From Pseudobutyrivibrio sp. (lineage in GTDB: Bacteria; Bacillota; Clostridia; Lachnospirales; Lachnospiraceae), in assembly GCF_017471675.1 (NCBI RefSeq), contig NZ_JAFUSK010000067.1:1-45753 (forward strand): a stretch of 45,753 nt of DNA, read 5' to 3'. Positions 17,664-26,070 of the stretch are shown piece by piece (within the stretch, counting starts at the first letter, position 1; every line of letters starts with the position of its first letter). Both the position numbers and the translations under genes were made by a program. Below the pieces are notes generated by a model. That model was not told where the DNA came from and made no database searches. It saw nothing but the letters and a program-made list of their open reading frames with translations.

Positions 17664-19160
17664 ATGGTATTAAACAACGAAGGTATAAAAGACAAAGCCG
17701 CCTGGGAGTCAAAGGGCTACAAGCTCCCAGATTATGATAGAGAAAAAATTATCGTAAATACGAAGCAGCATCCTACCTGGATTCACTTCGGTGCAGGAAA
17801 TATTTTCAGAGCCTTTCAGGCTAATGTGGTAGACAAGCTTTTAGATGAAGGTGTACTTGATACTGGTTTAATTGTTGCAGAGGGCTACGATTACGAAATC
17901 ATCGAAAAATACAATAGACCTTGCGATGACCTAAGCATTCTTGCCACACTTAAGGCTGATGGCACAGTAGAAAAAAAGGTTGTAGGTTCTATTGCAGAGT
18001 CATGCATTCTTGACGAGGATAATGAAAAAGAAATCGAAAGATTAAGAGAGATTTTCAGAGCTCCATCACTTCAGATGGTAAGCTTTACAATCACAGAAAA
18101 GGGCTATAAAACAAAGGCTTATATGTCTAAGGTGGTAGACCTTATCTTAGAGCGATTTAAAGCTGGCGCACTTCCTATTTCTATTGTGAGCATGGATAAC
18201 TGTTCGCACAATGGAGATAAGCTAAAAGAAGCTGTTATAGAGCTTGCCAAGGAATGGTTCAAAGAGGGCAAATGCGATACCGATTTTATTGCATACCTTG
18301 AAAATCCAAAGCTTGTTGCATTCCCTCTTACAATGATAGATAAAATCACACCACGTCCAGATGACACAGTAAAGCAGATGTTAATAGATGATGGTGTTGA
18401 AGATGCTGAGCCTATTGTCACTAGCAAAAATACTTACGTTGCAAACTTCGTAAATGCGGAGGAAACAGAGTATCTTGTAATAGAGGATTTGTTCCCTAAT
18501 GGACGCCCAGCCTTAGAAAAGGGTGGCATCCTGTTTACAGATAGAATCACTGTAGATAAGACAGAGAAGATGAAGGTGTGCACTTGCCTTAATCCTCTTC
18601 ATACAGCCCTTGCAATCTATGGCTGTTTGCTAGGCTTTAAAACCATCCATGATGAGATGAACGATGCAGCTTTAAAGAAAATGGTAACTATCCTTGGTAA
18701 GGAAGAGGGCATGAAGACAGTTGTAAATCCAGGGGTGATTTCACCGGAGGATTTCCTTGATGCTGTACTTACCAAGCGTCTTCCAAATCCATTTATGCCA
18801 GATACACCACAGCGTATTGCATGTGATACATCACAGAAGCTTCCTATTAGATTTGGTGAGACCATTAAAGCATATAGGGCTAATTCATCACTTGGCACTG
18901 ACAAGCTAAATATAATTCCGCTGGTGCTTGCAGGCTATTTAAGATACTTAGAGGGCATTGATGATGAAGGAAAGCCATTTGAGCAAAGTCCAGACCCATT
19001 ATTAAATGAGCTGAAGGGCTTGCCTGCAAAGGATGTGCTAAAGAGGACAGATGTGTTTGGCGTAGATTTGTATGAGGATAATCTTGCTGCCAGAGTGTTA
19101 GAAATATATGTAAGATTACAGGGCAAGGGTAACGTGAGAAAGGAATTAGAAAAGCTATGA
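17664..19160 (+). CDS. uxuB: Fructuronate reductase / mannonate oxidoreductase (mannitol dehydrogenase family)
   Basis: A 498-aa NAD-dependent polyol dehydrogenase of the long-chain mannitol dehydrogenase family. ATG 17664 was chosen because GAGGAG lies at 17651-17656; an in-frame codon at 17637 overlaps the upstream hairpin. Seen in the sequence: HFGAGNIFRAFQ near 38 (nucleotide-binding region), SMDNCSHNGDKL near 182 with the family Asn, and CLNPLHTALA near 305 with the catalytic Asn-His. It reduces fructuronate to mannonate. In this context fructuronate reductase is more likely than tagaturonate reductase, because uxuA follows the same branch. Confidence 0.9.
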   Translation: MVLNNEGIKDKAAWESKGYKLPDYDREKIIVNTKQHPTWIHFGAGNIFRAFQANVVDKLLDEGVLDTGLIVAEGYDYEIIEKYNRPCDDLSILATLKADGTVEKKVVGSIAESCILDEDNEKEIERLREIFRAPSLQMVSFTITEKGYKTKAYMSKVVDLILERFKAGALPISIVSMDNCSHNGDKLKEAVIELAKEWFKEGKCDTDFIAYLENPKLVAFPLTMIDKITPRPDDTVKQMLIDDGVEDAEPIVTSKNTYVANFVNAEETEYLVIEDLFPNGRPALEKGGILFTDRITVDKTEKMKVCTCLNPLHTALAIYGCLLGFKTIHDEMNDAALKKMVTILGKEEGMKTVVNPGVISPEDFLDAVLTKRLPNPFMPDTPQRIACDTSQKLPIRFGETIKAYRANSSLGTDKLNIIPLVLAGYLRYLEGIDDEGKPFEQSPDPLLNELKGLPAKDVLKRTDVFGVDLYEDNLAARVLEIYVRLQGKGNVRKELEKL

Positions 19161-20557
19161 TGGCATTTATGGATAAGGATTTTTTGCTCACAAATGATAC
19201 AGCTAAGGCTTTGTTTGAGGAAGCTAAAGATGTACCTATTATTGATTACCACAATCATCTAAGCCCAAAGGAAATATACGAGGATAGATGCTTTGATAAT
19301 ATTGCTCAGGTTTGGCTTGGTGGCGACCACTACAAGTGGCGTGCCATGCGAGCTAACGGCATATCTGAAAAGCTTATCACAGGTGATGGGGCACCTTTCG
19401 ATAAATTTGTGGCATGGGCAGACACTGTTCAAAATCTTATTGGAAATCCTTTGTATCACTGGACTCATTTAGAGCTTCAAAGATATTTTGGAATAACAAC
19501 TGCGCTTAATCCTGAGACTGCAAAGGATATTTGGGATAAGTGTAATGCTTTGCTTAAGACAAAGGAATATTCAGTAAGAAACCTCCTAAGAATGCAAAAT
19601 GTGTCTGTCCTTTGTACCACAGATGACCCTGCTGATTCATTAGAGTGGCACAGAAAGATTGCTGAGGATGGCTTTGAAATTAAGGTGCTTCCAAGCTTTA
19701 GACCAGAGAAGGCCATGGGCATTGAAAAGGATGGATTTGCTACATACATTGAAAAGCTTGGCGGTGTAGCAGGCTTACAGATAACAGATGTTAGTAGCTT
19801 GCTAAAAGCACTTAGCATCAGGCTAAAATTCTTTACTGATAATGGATGCAGAGTATCAGACCACAGCTTAGAGGGCCTGTTTTACGTAAAGGCTACAGAG
19901 GCTGAGGTTAATAAGATTTTCAAAAAAGGCCTTGCAGCAGCCCCACTTACCGAAGAAGAAATAGCCAAATTTAAGGGTTATATCCTTACAGAGCTTGGAA
20001 GAAAATACAGTAAAGCTGGCATTGTAATGCAGCTTCACATAGGAGCTATCCGAAATAATTCTAAGCGTTTCTATGAATTGCTTGGCGCTGATACAGGTTT
20101 TGATGCTATGGCAGATTTTGCCTACGCCCCACAGCTTGCAGCAGTATTATCTGAAATGGATTTAACAGATGAATTACCAAAGACTATACTTTACTGCCTT
20201 AACCCTAAGGACACAGAAATGCTTGCAGTAATGGCATCAACCTTCTGCAGCAACGAACAGGGCATAAAAGGCAAGGTACAGCTTGGGGCTGCATGGTGGT
20301 TCTGCGACCACAAAAACGGGATGGAGCGACAAATAGAAGCTATGTCTGATGCAGGGCTTATTTCCACATCCGTAGGAATGCTCACAGATTCCCGCAGCTT
20401 TTTATCTTTCCCTCGCCACGAACTATACCGCCGTATCCTTTGCAACAAAATCGGCACCTGGGTAGAAGCCGGCGAGTACCCCGCAGACCTATCGTATTTA
20501 CGTACCCTCGTAAAACGTATATGCGGAGGCAACGCAGGAGAATATTTTGGATTATAA
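19157..20557 (+). CDS. uxaC: Glucuronate isomerase
   Basis: A 466-aa protein of the UxaC family, normal length. The amidohydrolase-like metal motif HNHLSP lies near residue 35, with WWFCDHKNGMERQ near 390 and DSRSFLSFPRHEL near 415. It converts D-glucuronate to D-fructuronate, the first step after uptake. Its ATG overlaps the uxuB stop (ATGA at 19157-19160), so the two are translationally coupled; a second ATG at 19160 would drop one residue. Confidence 0.95.
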   Translation: MMAFMDKDFLLTNDTAKALFEEAKDVPIIDYHNHLSPKEIYEDRCFDNIAQVWLGGDHYKWRAMRANGISEKLITGDGAPFDKFVAWADTVQNLIGNPLYHWTHLELQRYFGITTALNPETAKDIWDKCNALLKTKEYSVRNLLRMQNVSVLCTTDDPADSLEWHRKIAEDGFEIKVLPSFRPEKAMGIEKDGFATYIEKLGGVAGLQITDVSSLLKALSIRLKFFTDNGCRVSDHSLEGLFYVKATEAEVNKIFKKGLAAAPLTEEEIAKFKGYILTELGRKYSKAGIVMQLHIGAIRNNSKRFYELLGADTGFDAMADFAYAPQLAAVLSEMDLTDELPKTILYCLNPKDTEMLAVMASTFCSNEQGIKGKVQLGAAWWFCDHKNGMERQIEAMSDAGLISTSVGMLTDSRSFLSFPRHELYRRILCNKIGTWVEAGEYPADLSYLRTLVKRICGGNAGEYFGL

Positions 20558-20563
20558 AAACCG

Positions 20564-20702
20564 TTGCGGCTTCCAAGTATTACATGCTCCCGCAAGCCAT
20601 CTCCCATTGTCTTGCAACAGAAACTCCCCGCCGGCGTGGGTCCCCTCTGTTGCAAGCCATGGGGCCCTCTTGCTCACGCTTGCCAAATATATGTAGCCGC
20701 AA
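20564..20702. repeat. Structured dispersed element, family 1, copy 3 (inverted)
   Basis: Read on the minus strand, it carries the same conserved ends as copies 1 and 2 (GGCAAGCGTGAGCAAGAGGG and GGGAGATGGCTTGCGGGAGC). Outer arms TTGCGGCT (20564-20571) and AGCCGCAA (20695-20702) pair. The variable stem CTTGCAACAGA (20611-20621) with TCTGTTGCAAG (20646-20656) is a perfect 11 bp of a sequence absent from the other copies. It begins seven bases after the uxaC stop. Confidence 0.8.
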
Positions 20703-20709
20703 TAATTAA

Positions 20710-20804
20710 ATGAGCCTGTAGTAGACAAGCTATTATGTTTCTTAAGCGAAGCTTTCTATGCTGAGCGTAGAAATATAATGCTTGTATACGTAACAGGCGG
20801 ACTA
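20710..20804 (+). repeat. Structured dispersed element, family 2, copy A
   Basis: Outer stem GCCTGT (20714-20719) with ACAGGC (20793-20798); an internal loop of AGTAG facing ATACGTA; a long stem ACAAGC-T-ATTATGTTTCT (20725-20742) with AGAAATATAATGCTTGT (20769-20785), with one bulged T and one G-T wobble; then two small hairpins, AAGC-gaa-GCTT and CTATGC-tga-GCGTAG. The whole folds as a three-way junction on a long stalk. Other copies are at 21941, 35584 and 35691. It lies directly upstream of kdgK. Confidence 0.8.
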
Positions 20805-20814
20805 GGAGATTGAC

Positions 20815-21912
20815 ATGAACTTAGAACTTAGAAAAAAAGAAGATTGTAAATATGACGCAGTATCTCTAGGTGAGGTAATGCTTAGATTTGACCCAGGTGA
20901 GGGTAGAATCCGCACAGCCCGTGAGTTTAAGGTATGGGAAGGCGGCGGAGAGTACAATGTTATCCGTGGACTTAGAAGATGCTTTGGCATGGATACTGCA
21001 GTAATTACTGCTTTTGCAGATAATGAGGTTGGACACTTGGTGGAGGACTTCATTATGCAGGGGGGTGTAGATACTAGATTAATTAATTGGAAGAAGACTG
21101 ATGGAATTGGCAGAGAGTGCAGAAACGGCCTTAATTTTGTAGAGAGAGGCTTTGGTATAAGAGGCGCACTTAGCTGCTCTGACAGAGCAAACACTGCTAT
21201 TTCTCAGGCAACAGATAAGGATTTTGATTTTGATTATATCTTTGGCGAGCTAGGTGTTAGATGGTTCCACACAGGTGGAATATATGCAGCTCTTTCAGAG
21301 CAGTCAGCAGAGACTGTTGTAAAGGCAATAAAGACAGCTAAGAAGTATGGCACTATTGTTTCTTACGATCTTAACTATCGTGCTTCTATGTGGTCTGCAA
21401 TTGGTGGACAGGCTAAGGCTCAGGAGGTCAATAAAGAGATTGCAAAGTATGTAGATGTAATGATTGGAAATGAAGAGGACTTTACAGCTTGCCTTGGATT
21501 TGAGATTGAGGGAAACGATGCTAACCTTAAGGAGCTTAATATCGAAGGCTATAAGAAGATGATTGATAATGCTGCCAAGGTATATCCTAATTTTAAGGTA
21601 GTGGCAACTACACTTCGTACTGTTAAGACAGCCACAGTAAATGACTGGTCAGCACTTTGCTGGGCAGATGGTAACATCTATAAGGCTAAGGATTATAAGG
21701 GATTAGAGATTCTTGATAGAGTAGGTGGTGGCGATTCATTTGCATCAGGATTAGTGTACGGCCTGATGACAACAGGTGACGCTGCAAAGGCAGTAGAATA
21801 CGGTACAGCCCATGGTGCTCTTGCTATGACTACACCTGGTGATACTACTATGGCTACATGTGCTGAGGTAGAAGCTATTATGGGTGGCGCTGGCGCCCGT
21901 GTAAAGCGTTAA
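20815..21912 (+). CDS. kdgK: 2-keto-3-deoxygluconate kinase (PfkB family)
   Basis: A 365-aa ribokinase/PfkB-type sugar kinase. The C-terminal PfkB signature with the catalytic Asp is at about 303-312 (RVGGGDSFASG). The N-terminal region has GEVMLRFDPGEGRIR and GGGEYNVIRGL, the substrate-binding part. It phosphorylates 2-keto-3-deoxygluconate to the substrate of the eda aldolase, which completes the pathway encoded here. A GGAG site is eight bases before the ATG. It is separated from uxaC by about 260 bases that hold two structured repeats. Confidence 0.9.
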   Translation: MNLELRKKEDCKYDAVSLGEVMLRFDPGEGRIRTAREFKVWEGGGEYNVIRGLRRCFGMDTAVITAFADNEVGHLVEDFIMQGGVDTRLINWKKTDGIGRECRNGLNFVERGFGIRGALSCSDRANTAISQATDKDFDFDYIFGELGVRWFHTGGIYAALSEQSAETVVKAIKTAKKYGTIVSYDLNYRASMWSAIGGQAKAQEVNKEIAKYVDVMIGNEEDFTACLGFEIEGNDANLKELNIEGYKKMIDNAAKVYPNFKVVATTLRTVKTATVNDWSALCWADGNIYKAKDYKGLEILDRVGGGDSFASGLVYGLMTTGDAAKAVEYGTAHGALAMTTPGDTTMATCAEVEAIMGGAGARVKR

Positions 21913-21940
21913 TATAAAAGGGTATAATCACAAAACAAAT

Positions 21941-22049
21941 AAAACAGCTACTTGGAATGTAGGTATCAATGATTTGTAATTCTGGCGAGCCAATCTCGCG
22001 AGGTGGAATTGCAAATTATTGATAGCGTAACATTTCAAGTAGCTGTTTT
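21941..22049. terminator. Long convergent hairpin, apparently family 2 copy D
   Basis: A 20-bp outer stem (21941-21960 with 22030-22049, one G-T wobble) and a 19-bp inner stem (21964-21982 with 22006-22024, two wobbles) are separated by an internal loop. At the top are two small hairpins, TGGC-ga-GCCA and ATCT-cgcg-AGGT. The 5' TGTAG and 3' GCGTAACA around the internal loop match the family 2 elements. The T run after it is short on both strands. It separates kdgK from the convergent GGDEF gene, so it probably works as a bidirectional terminator. Confidence 0.7.
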
Positions 22050-22061
22050 CATTGTTATATT

Positions 22062-23738
22062 CTACATTGTTACCTGATTCTTTCCGTTAGTTTTTGACAT
22101 GTATAGATTATCGTCAGCTCTCATTACCACATTATCATCACCGCTTCCAATGGCGCATCCAATACTTACAGTAATTAATAAATCATTATCATCAAATTCC
22201 CATACCTGTTCTTCCATGTGCTTACGAATGCGGCTTGCCACGGCTTTGATATAAGCTAAATCTGTTTTTTCCACAGTTAAAACAAATTCTTCGCCACCGT
22301 ATCTGTAAGCCTTTATATCAGGAGTAATTTCCTTGCTGATTATTTGTCCTAAACGTCTGAGAACCATATCTCCATTTAGGTGGCCATAGTTGTCGTTTAC
22401 TTTTTTGAAGTCATCTATATCAATCATTATGATGCCATACTTGGCTTTAGAGCCTTTAATCTTTACCAGGTTATAGTTAAACATATTTCTGTTAAGCAGA
22501 CCAGACAGGGTATCAAAACGTGAGTTTGATACCATAACCAGCAAGAATGCCAGTATAGATATTCCAAAAAACCATGAAAATGTTCTTAATAGAGAATTTG
22601 TAAGGTGTTGCTTTTTTTCGCCCTGTGCATCCTGTAATTCATTTGTTGCATTAGAAACTACACCATCTGCGATGCTTGCAATGGTGTAGTTTTGCTGATT
22701 AAACAGTGTGGTGTTAAGCTGGTTTAAAATAAAGTTCAGCTCCTTTTGAATAGCTTCGTTTCTGGTAGGGTATTCCTTCTGTACCTTCGTGATTGTATAA
22801 AGCTCTGCTTTTTCATAACTGTTAGCCTCGCATAAATCCATAAATTCGTGCAAATAATTAATTACAGCCTGCTCCTTTGCAGCACTATCCATGCTGGCAA
22901 TGTTGTTATATTCTTTTATATTTTCCGCACATAGATAATAGCATTTGGCTTGATAATAAGGGATGATAAAATCTCTAAGGTGTATGGTACGATAAATCTT
23001 TGTTGTAAACATATCGCTGTCAGCCCATTTATCCAACTTTTCTTTACATTTTGCAAGACGTCCGGTCTCTTCATATATTCTGGCAAGCCAAACATCGTTC
23101 ATGGCCATGTAGCTGGTAGTGTATCCTTCGTTTGGATGCTTTTCCAAAACACGCTGGGAATTCATAATAGCTGTTTCAGCTTCGTTGTAATTGTATTTCA
23201 TAATATGCATTATGCCTTGCATTCTGTAGGCATAGCTTTTTATCTGAGGGTTTGTGATATCTTCTATGGGCTTAATAGCATAAGCCTTATCCAGCATTTC
23301 CTGGGCATACGTAAAGGAATAATTATTAAGGTAGAAATTGGCCAAATCCAGATAGATATTTACAGCCACATCATCATCGCTTCCATTTAGATAATAAAGG
23401 GCATATCCCAGATTTTTGTAATAAGAAATGTTATCACCTTTTTGTAGATATATGAGTGCAGTTCTTTCGTAGAGAACACCTGCATCATCTTTGAAAAGCT
23501 GTCCATGTTTTGCTATATCTTCTAATGTTGCCAGCTGTTCATCCATAGTGTCCCAGGAATAAGCAAGATTTTTAGATATAATACTTTCTACTTTATTATG
23601 GTTTGCAATTTTTTCTAAATGGATTTGGGCAACATAAATAAGCTGCATTAATAACAGTGCAACGAAGATAAGTAGAATAAAAATTGTGATTTTTTTGGTT
23701 GAAATTCTTTGCATTAGCTTAACATTCGCCTTACTCAC
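22062..23738 (-). CDS. Membrane diguanylate cyclase with TPR-like sensor
   Basis: A 558-aa protein on the minus strand. The start is taken as GTG 23738; an ATG at 23714 would drop eight residues and neither has a strong ribosome site. Order: transmembrane segment about 17-36, an extracytoplasmic helical region of TPR-like repeats to about 370, a transmembrane segment about 386-405, then a C-terminal GGDEF domain with the active-site GGEEF at 481-485. GGEEF is a functional variant that makes cyclic di-GMP from two GTP. I see no RxxD inhibitory site five residues before it. It converges on kdgK and is divergent from the small gene at 23979. Confidence 0.85.
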   Translation of the reverse strand: MSKANVKLMQRISTKKITIFILLIFVALLLMQLIYVAQIHLEKIANHNKVESIISKNLAYSWDTMDEQLATLEDIAKHGQLFKDDAGVLYERTALIYLQKGDNISYYKNLGYALYYLNGSDDDVAVNIYLDLANFYLNNYSFTYAQEMLDKAYAIKPIEDITNPQIKSYAYRMQGIMHIMKYNYNEAETAIMNSQRVLEKHPNEGYTTSYMAMNDVWLARIYEETGRLAKCKEKLDKWADSDMFTTKIYRTIHLRDFIIPYYQAKCYYLCAENIKEYNNIASMDSAAKEQAVINYLHEFMDLCEANSYEKAELYTITKVQKEYPTRNEAIQKELNFILNQLNTTLFNQQNYTIASIADGVVSNATNELQDAQGEKKQHLTNSLLRTFSWFFGISILAFLLVMVSNSRFDTLSGLLNRNMFNYNLVKIKGSKAKYGIIMIDIDDFKKVNDNYGHLNGDMVLRRLGQIISKEITPDIKAYRYGGEEFVLTVEKTDLAYIKAVASRIRKHMEEQVWEFDDNDLLITVSIGCAIGSGDDNVVMRADDNLYMSKTNGKNQVTM

Positions 23739-23978
23739 ATACTCATCACAAGTGTATCAGTTTAATCTAAAACTCATCTTACATTAAAAGTATGAAAAAA
23801 CTGTAGAAAATCAAGGTTGATATTACGAAAATGCTTTGAAAACGATTAAGTAGAGTTCATAAATTGTTCACAGTTTACTAATAGACAAAACCTACAATTG
23901 AGGCTATTATATAGAAGTTCCATGTGATGTTTCTAAGGGTTACAGGGAATGAAAATACACCACGGGGAGGCATGAGAA

Positions 23979-24128
23979 ATGGCAATAGGTGAAATTATTA
24001 CATGTACAGGTCCAGAGGACCTTTTTAGAAGAGCTGAAGATCTTCAGCAAAAGGGAGTGCAGACGGTATTTGTAGCAAGAAATACTCTTAAAGTCGTTGG
24101 AGTTATGACGGAGAAAAAGGCTAGCTAA
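23979..24128 (+). CDS. Small protein of 49 aa, unknown function
   Basis: A short frame reading from MAIGEIITCTGPEDLF to VMTEKKAS. GGGGAGG lies eight bases before the ATG, one of the strongest ribosome sites in the window, and a good terminator follows the stop, so this is very likely a one-gene transcript. The protein is soluble, with no signal or membrane segment, and looks like a small alpha/beta fold (strand IGEIITC, helix EDLFRRAEDLQQKG, strand TVFVARN, strand LKVVGVMT). I do not recognise a family. It sits between two cyclic-di-GMP genes. Confidence 0.75.
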   Translation: MAIGEIITCTGPEDLFRRAEDLQQKGVQTVFVARNTLKVVGVMTEKKAS

Positions 24129-24161
24129 GAGCTAGGCGTTAATAGGGGTTAGAGGGGTTTT

Positions 24162-24190
24162 GAGATAGGATTTATCCTATCTCTTTTTTT
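24162..24190 (+). terminator. Rho-independent terminator after the 49-aa gene
   Basis: GAGATAGGAT (24162-24171) pairs with ATCCTATCTC (24174-24183), 10 bp with a two-base loop, followed by seven T residues. It is a textbook terminator. The EAL gene downstream must therefore start its own transcript. Confidence 0.92.
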
Positions 24191-24314
24191 AATTAAATTA
24201 GATTTATTTGATAATTGGTAGAATTGTCGGAACTTTTCTTGTTTTGGACACATTTGTATAGTAGAATCTAAAAGAATGGACAATAGCGTGCATATGCACA
24301 TAGTGGGGGTCAAA

Positions 24315-26045
24315 ATGAGAGAAGAATATTATAAAACCTTGATGGGTGGAGCTATTCCAACGGGGCTACCAGGGGGATTTTTTATTTACGAGGCAGATGG
24401 AGAAGAGAAGGTTATATTTGCCGAGACAAATATTGTGAGGCTTTTTGGATGCGAAACTTATGAAGAATTTTTGGAGTATATAGGTGGCAGCTTCAAGGGG
24501 ATGATTCATCCAGATGATTTACTGAAGATAGAAAATCAAATTGAAGCCCAGACAGTCTATGCCGAAAAACGCCATGATTATGTTCGCTATCGTATTATCA
24601 CAAAACAGGGTGAAGTAAGATATGTAGAGGATTTTGGCCATCTTCTTCATTGGTCAAACGGCAAAAGCTTTTACTATGTGTTCATAGTGGATGTTGATAA
24701 AAACGAGTATCTTAATACCAGCAGCAATTCTTATGCAGAAGCAGAAGCTTTGTCAGGGGATAGAGAGACAGACAGTCTTACCGGGCTTTTTAATATGGCA
24801 TATTTTTACAACAAAGTGCAGACACTTTTAAGCCAGCCTGACATTCGGCGCCAGAATGTTTCTTTTGTTCATTTTGATATTCCTAACTTTAAACTATATA
24901 ATGAGCGCCATGGCTTCAAAATGGGTGACGAATTGCTAATCGATTTAGGTCGCACCATTAAGGAAGTATTTTCAACAGCTACTGTTGCCAGGTTCTCTGA
25001 TGATCATTTTATGGTTTTCACCACGCTACCAAGGGATGAAGTGGTTGAGTGCGTAGAAGAAATATATAAGTCCATGCTTCTTTCAGAAGATGTTAATAAG
25101 AAGATAAAGGTAAAGGCAGGTATTTATTTCATGGACGACCAGCGTGCTGAGGTAGGTCTTGCCTGTGACCATGCCCGTCTTGCTTGTAATAGCATAAAGA
25201 GCAGACATGATGTTAACTATTGTATTTATGATGATATTATCAGGGATAATTTAAGACGTCAGCAATTTGTAGTTGACCATATTGATGATGCTATAGCCAA
25301 TGATTATATAAAGGTATTCTATCAGCCAATCGTTCGTGTTAAAACTGGCGAAATCTGCGGCTATGAGGCATTAGTACGCTGGGTGGATCCAGAGGATGGA
25401 ATGCTGCCACCAGGCTACTTTATTGAAACATTAGAGCACTTCCATTTAATTCATTTTGTAGATGAGTTTGTGGTTAAGAAGGTATGTCAGGATTATAGAA
25501 AATTATGCGATGAGGGCGAGGCGCTAGTACCATTTTCTGTAAATATTTCCCGCTTGGATTTTGAAGTATGCGATGTATACAAGATGCTTTCTGATTACTG
25601 CGAGATATATGATGTCCCACCAAACATGATAGATGTAGAAATTACTGAAAGTGCATTTTCTGATAATACAGGTCTTATAAAGGATGCCTGTAAGAAGATT
25701 AGAGATGCAGGCCATGAAATATGGATAGATGATTTTGGCAGTGGCTATTCATCTCTTACTACACTTGCGGATTATGAATTTGATGTGCTTAAGCTGGATA
25801 TGGTTTTTCTTAGAAGCATTGACAAAAATCCAAAGACAAGAACACTTATGAGTTATATAATAAAAACAGCTAACGAAATGGGACTATCACCACTTTGCGA
25901 AGGTGTGGAAACTAAAGAGCATTACCAGTTTTTAAAGGACGTTGGCTGTGAAAGAGCACAGGGGTATTATTTTGGCAAACCAATGCCTTTAGAGGAGCTT
26001 TTAGATAAAATGTACAATGATGGTATGCAGTGGGAAATAGTGTAA
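24315..26045 (+). CDS. PAS-GGDEF-EAL cyclic-di-GMP phosphodiesterase
   Basis: A 576-aa cytoplasmic protein. ATG 24315 is preferred because AGTGGGGGT lies just upstream; an in-frame ATG at 24276 would add 13 residues. Order: a PAS domain about 10-130, a GGDEF domain whose motif is degenerate (SDDHF at 228-232, so no cyclase activity expected), and an EAL domain with intact EAL at 351-353, the DVEITES, DDFGSGYSSL and KLD motifs, and CEGVET near 525. All the phosphodiesterase residues I can check are present, so it should hydrolyse cyclic di-GMP to pGpG. The inactive GGDEF may bind GTP and act as a regulator. Confidence 0.9.
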   Translation: MREEYYKTLMGGAIPTGLPGGFFIYEADGEEKVIFAETNIVRLFGCETYEEFLEYIGGSFKGMIHPDDLLKIENQIEAQTVYAEKRHDYVRYRIITKQGEVRYVEDFGHLLHWSNGKSFYYVFIVDVDKNEYLNTSSNSYAEAEALSGDRETDSLTGLFNMAYFYNKVQTLLSQPDIRRQNVSFVHFDIPNFKLYNERHGFKMGDELLIDLGRTIKEVFSTATVARFSDDHFMVFTTLPRDEVVECVEEIYKSMLLSEDVNKKIKVKAGIYFMDDQRAEVGLACDHARLACNSIKSRHDVNYCIYDDIIRDNLRRQQFVVDHIDDAIANDYIKVFYQPIVRVKTGEICGYEALVRWVDPEDGMLPPGYFIETLEHFHLIHFVDEFVVKKVCQDYRKLCDEGEALVPFSVNISRLDFEVCDVYKMLSDYCEIYDVPPNMIDVEITESAFSDNTGLIKDACKKIRDAGHEIWIDDFGSGYSSLTTLADYEFDVLKLDMVFLRSIDKNPKTRTLMSYIIKTANEMGLSPLCEGVETKEHYQFLKDVGCERAQGYYFGKPMPLEELLDKMYNDGMQWEIV

Positions 26046-26070
26046 ATTTGATTTCTTAGGGGACTACCGA

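Noticed and set aside
20710-20804. tRNA gene, because the fold has several arms
   Set aside because: No acceptor CCA-type end, T-loop (GTTCRA) or anticodon-arm pattern; arm lengths do not fit.
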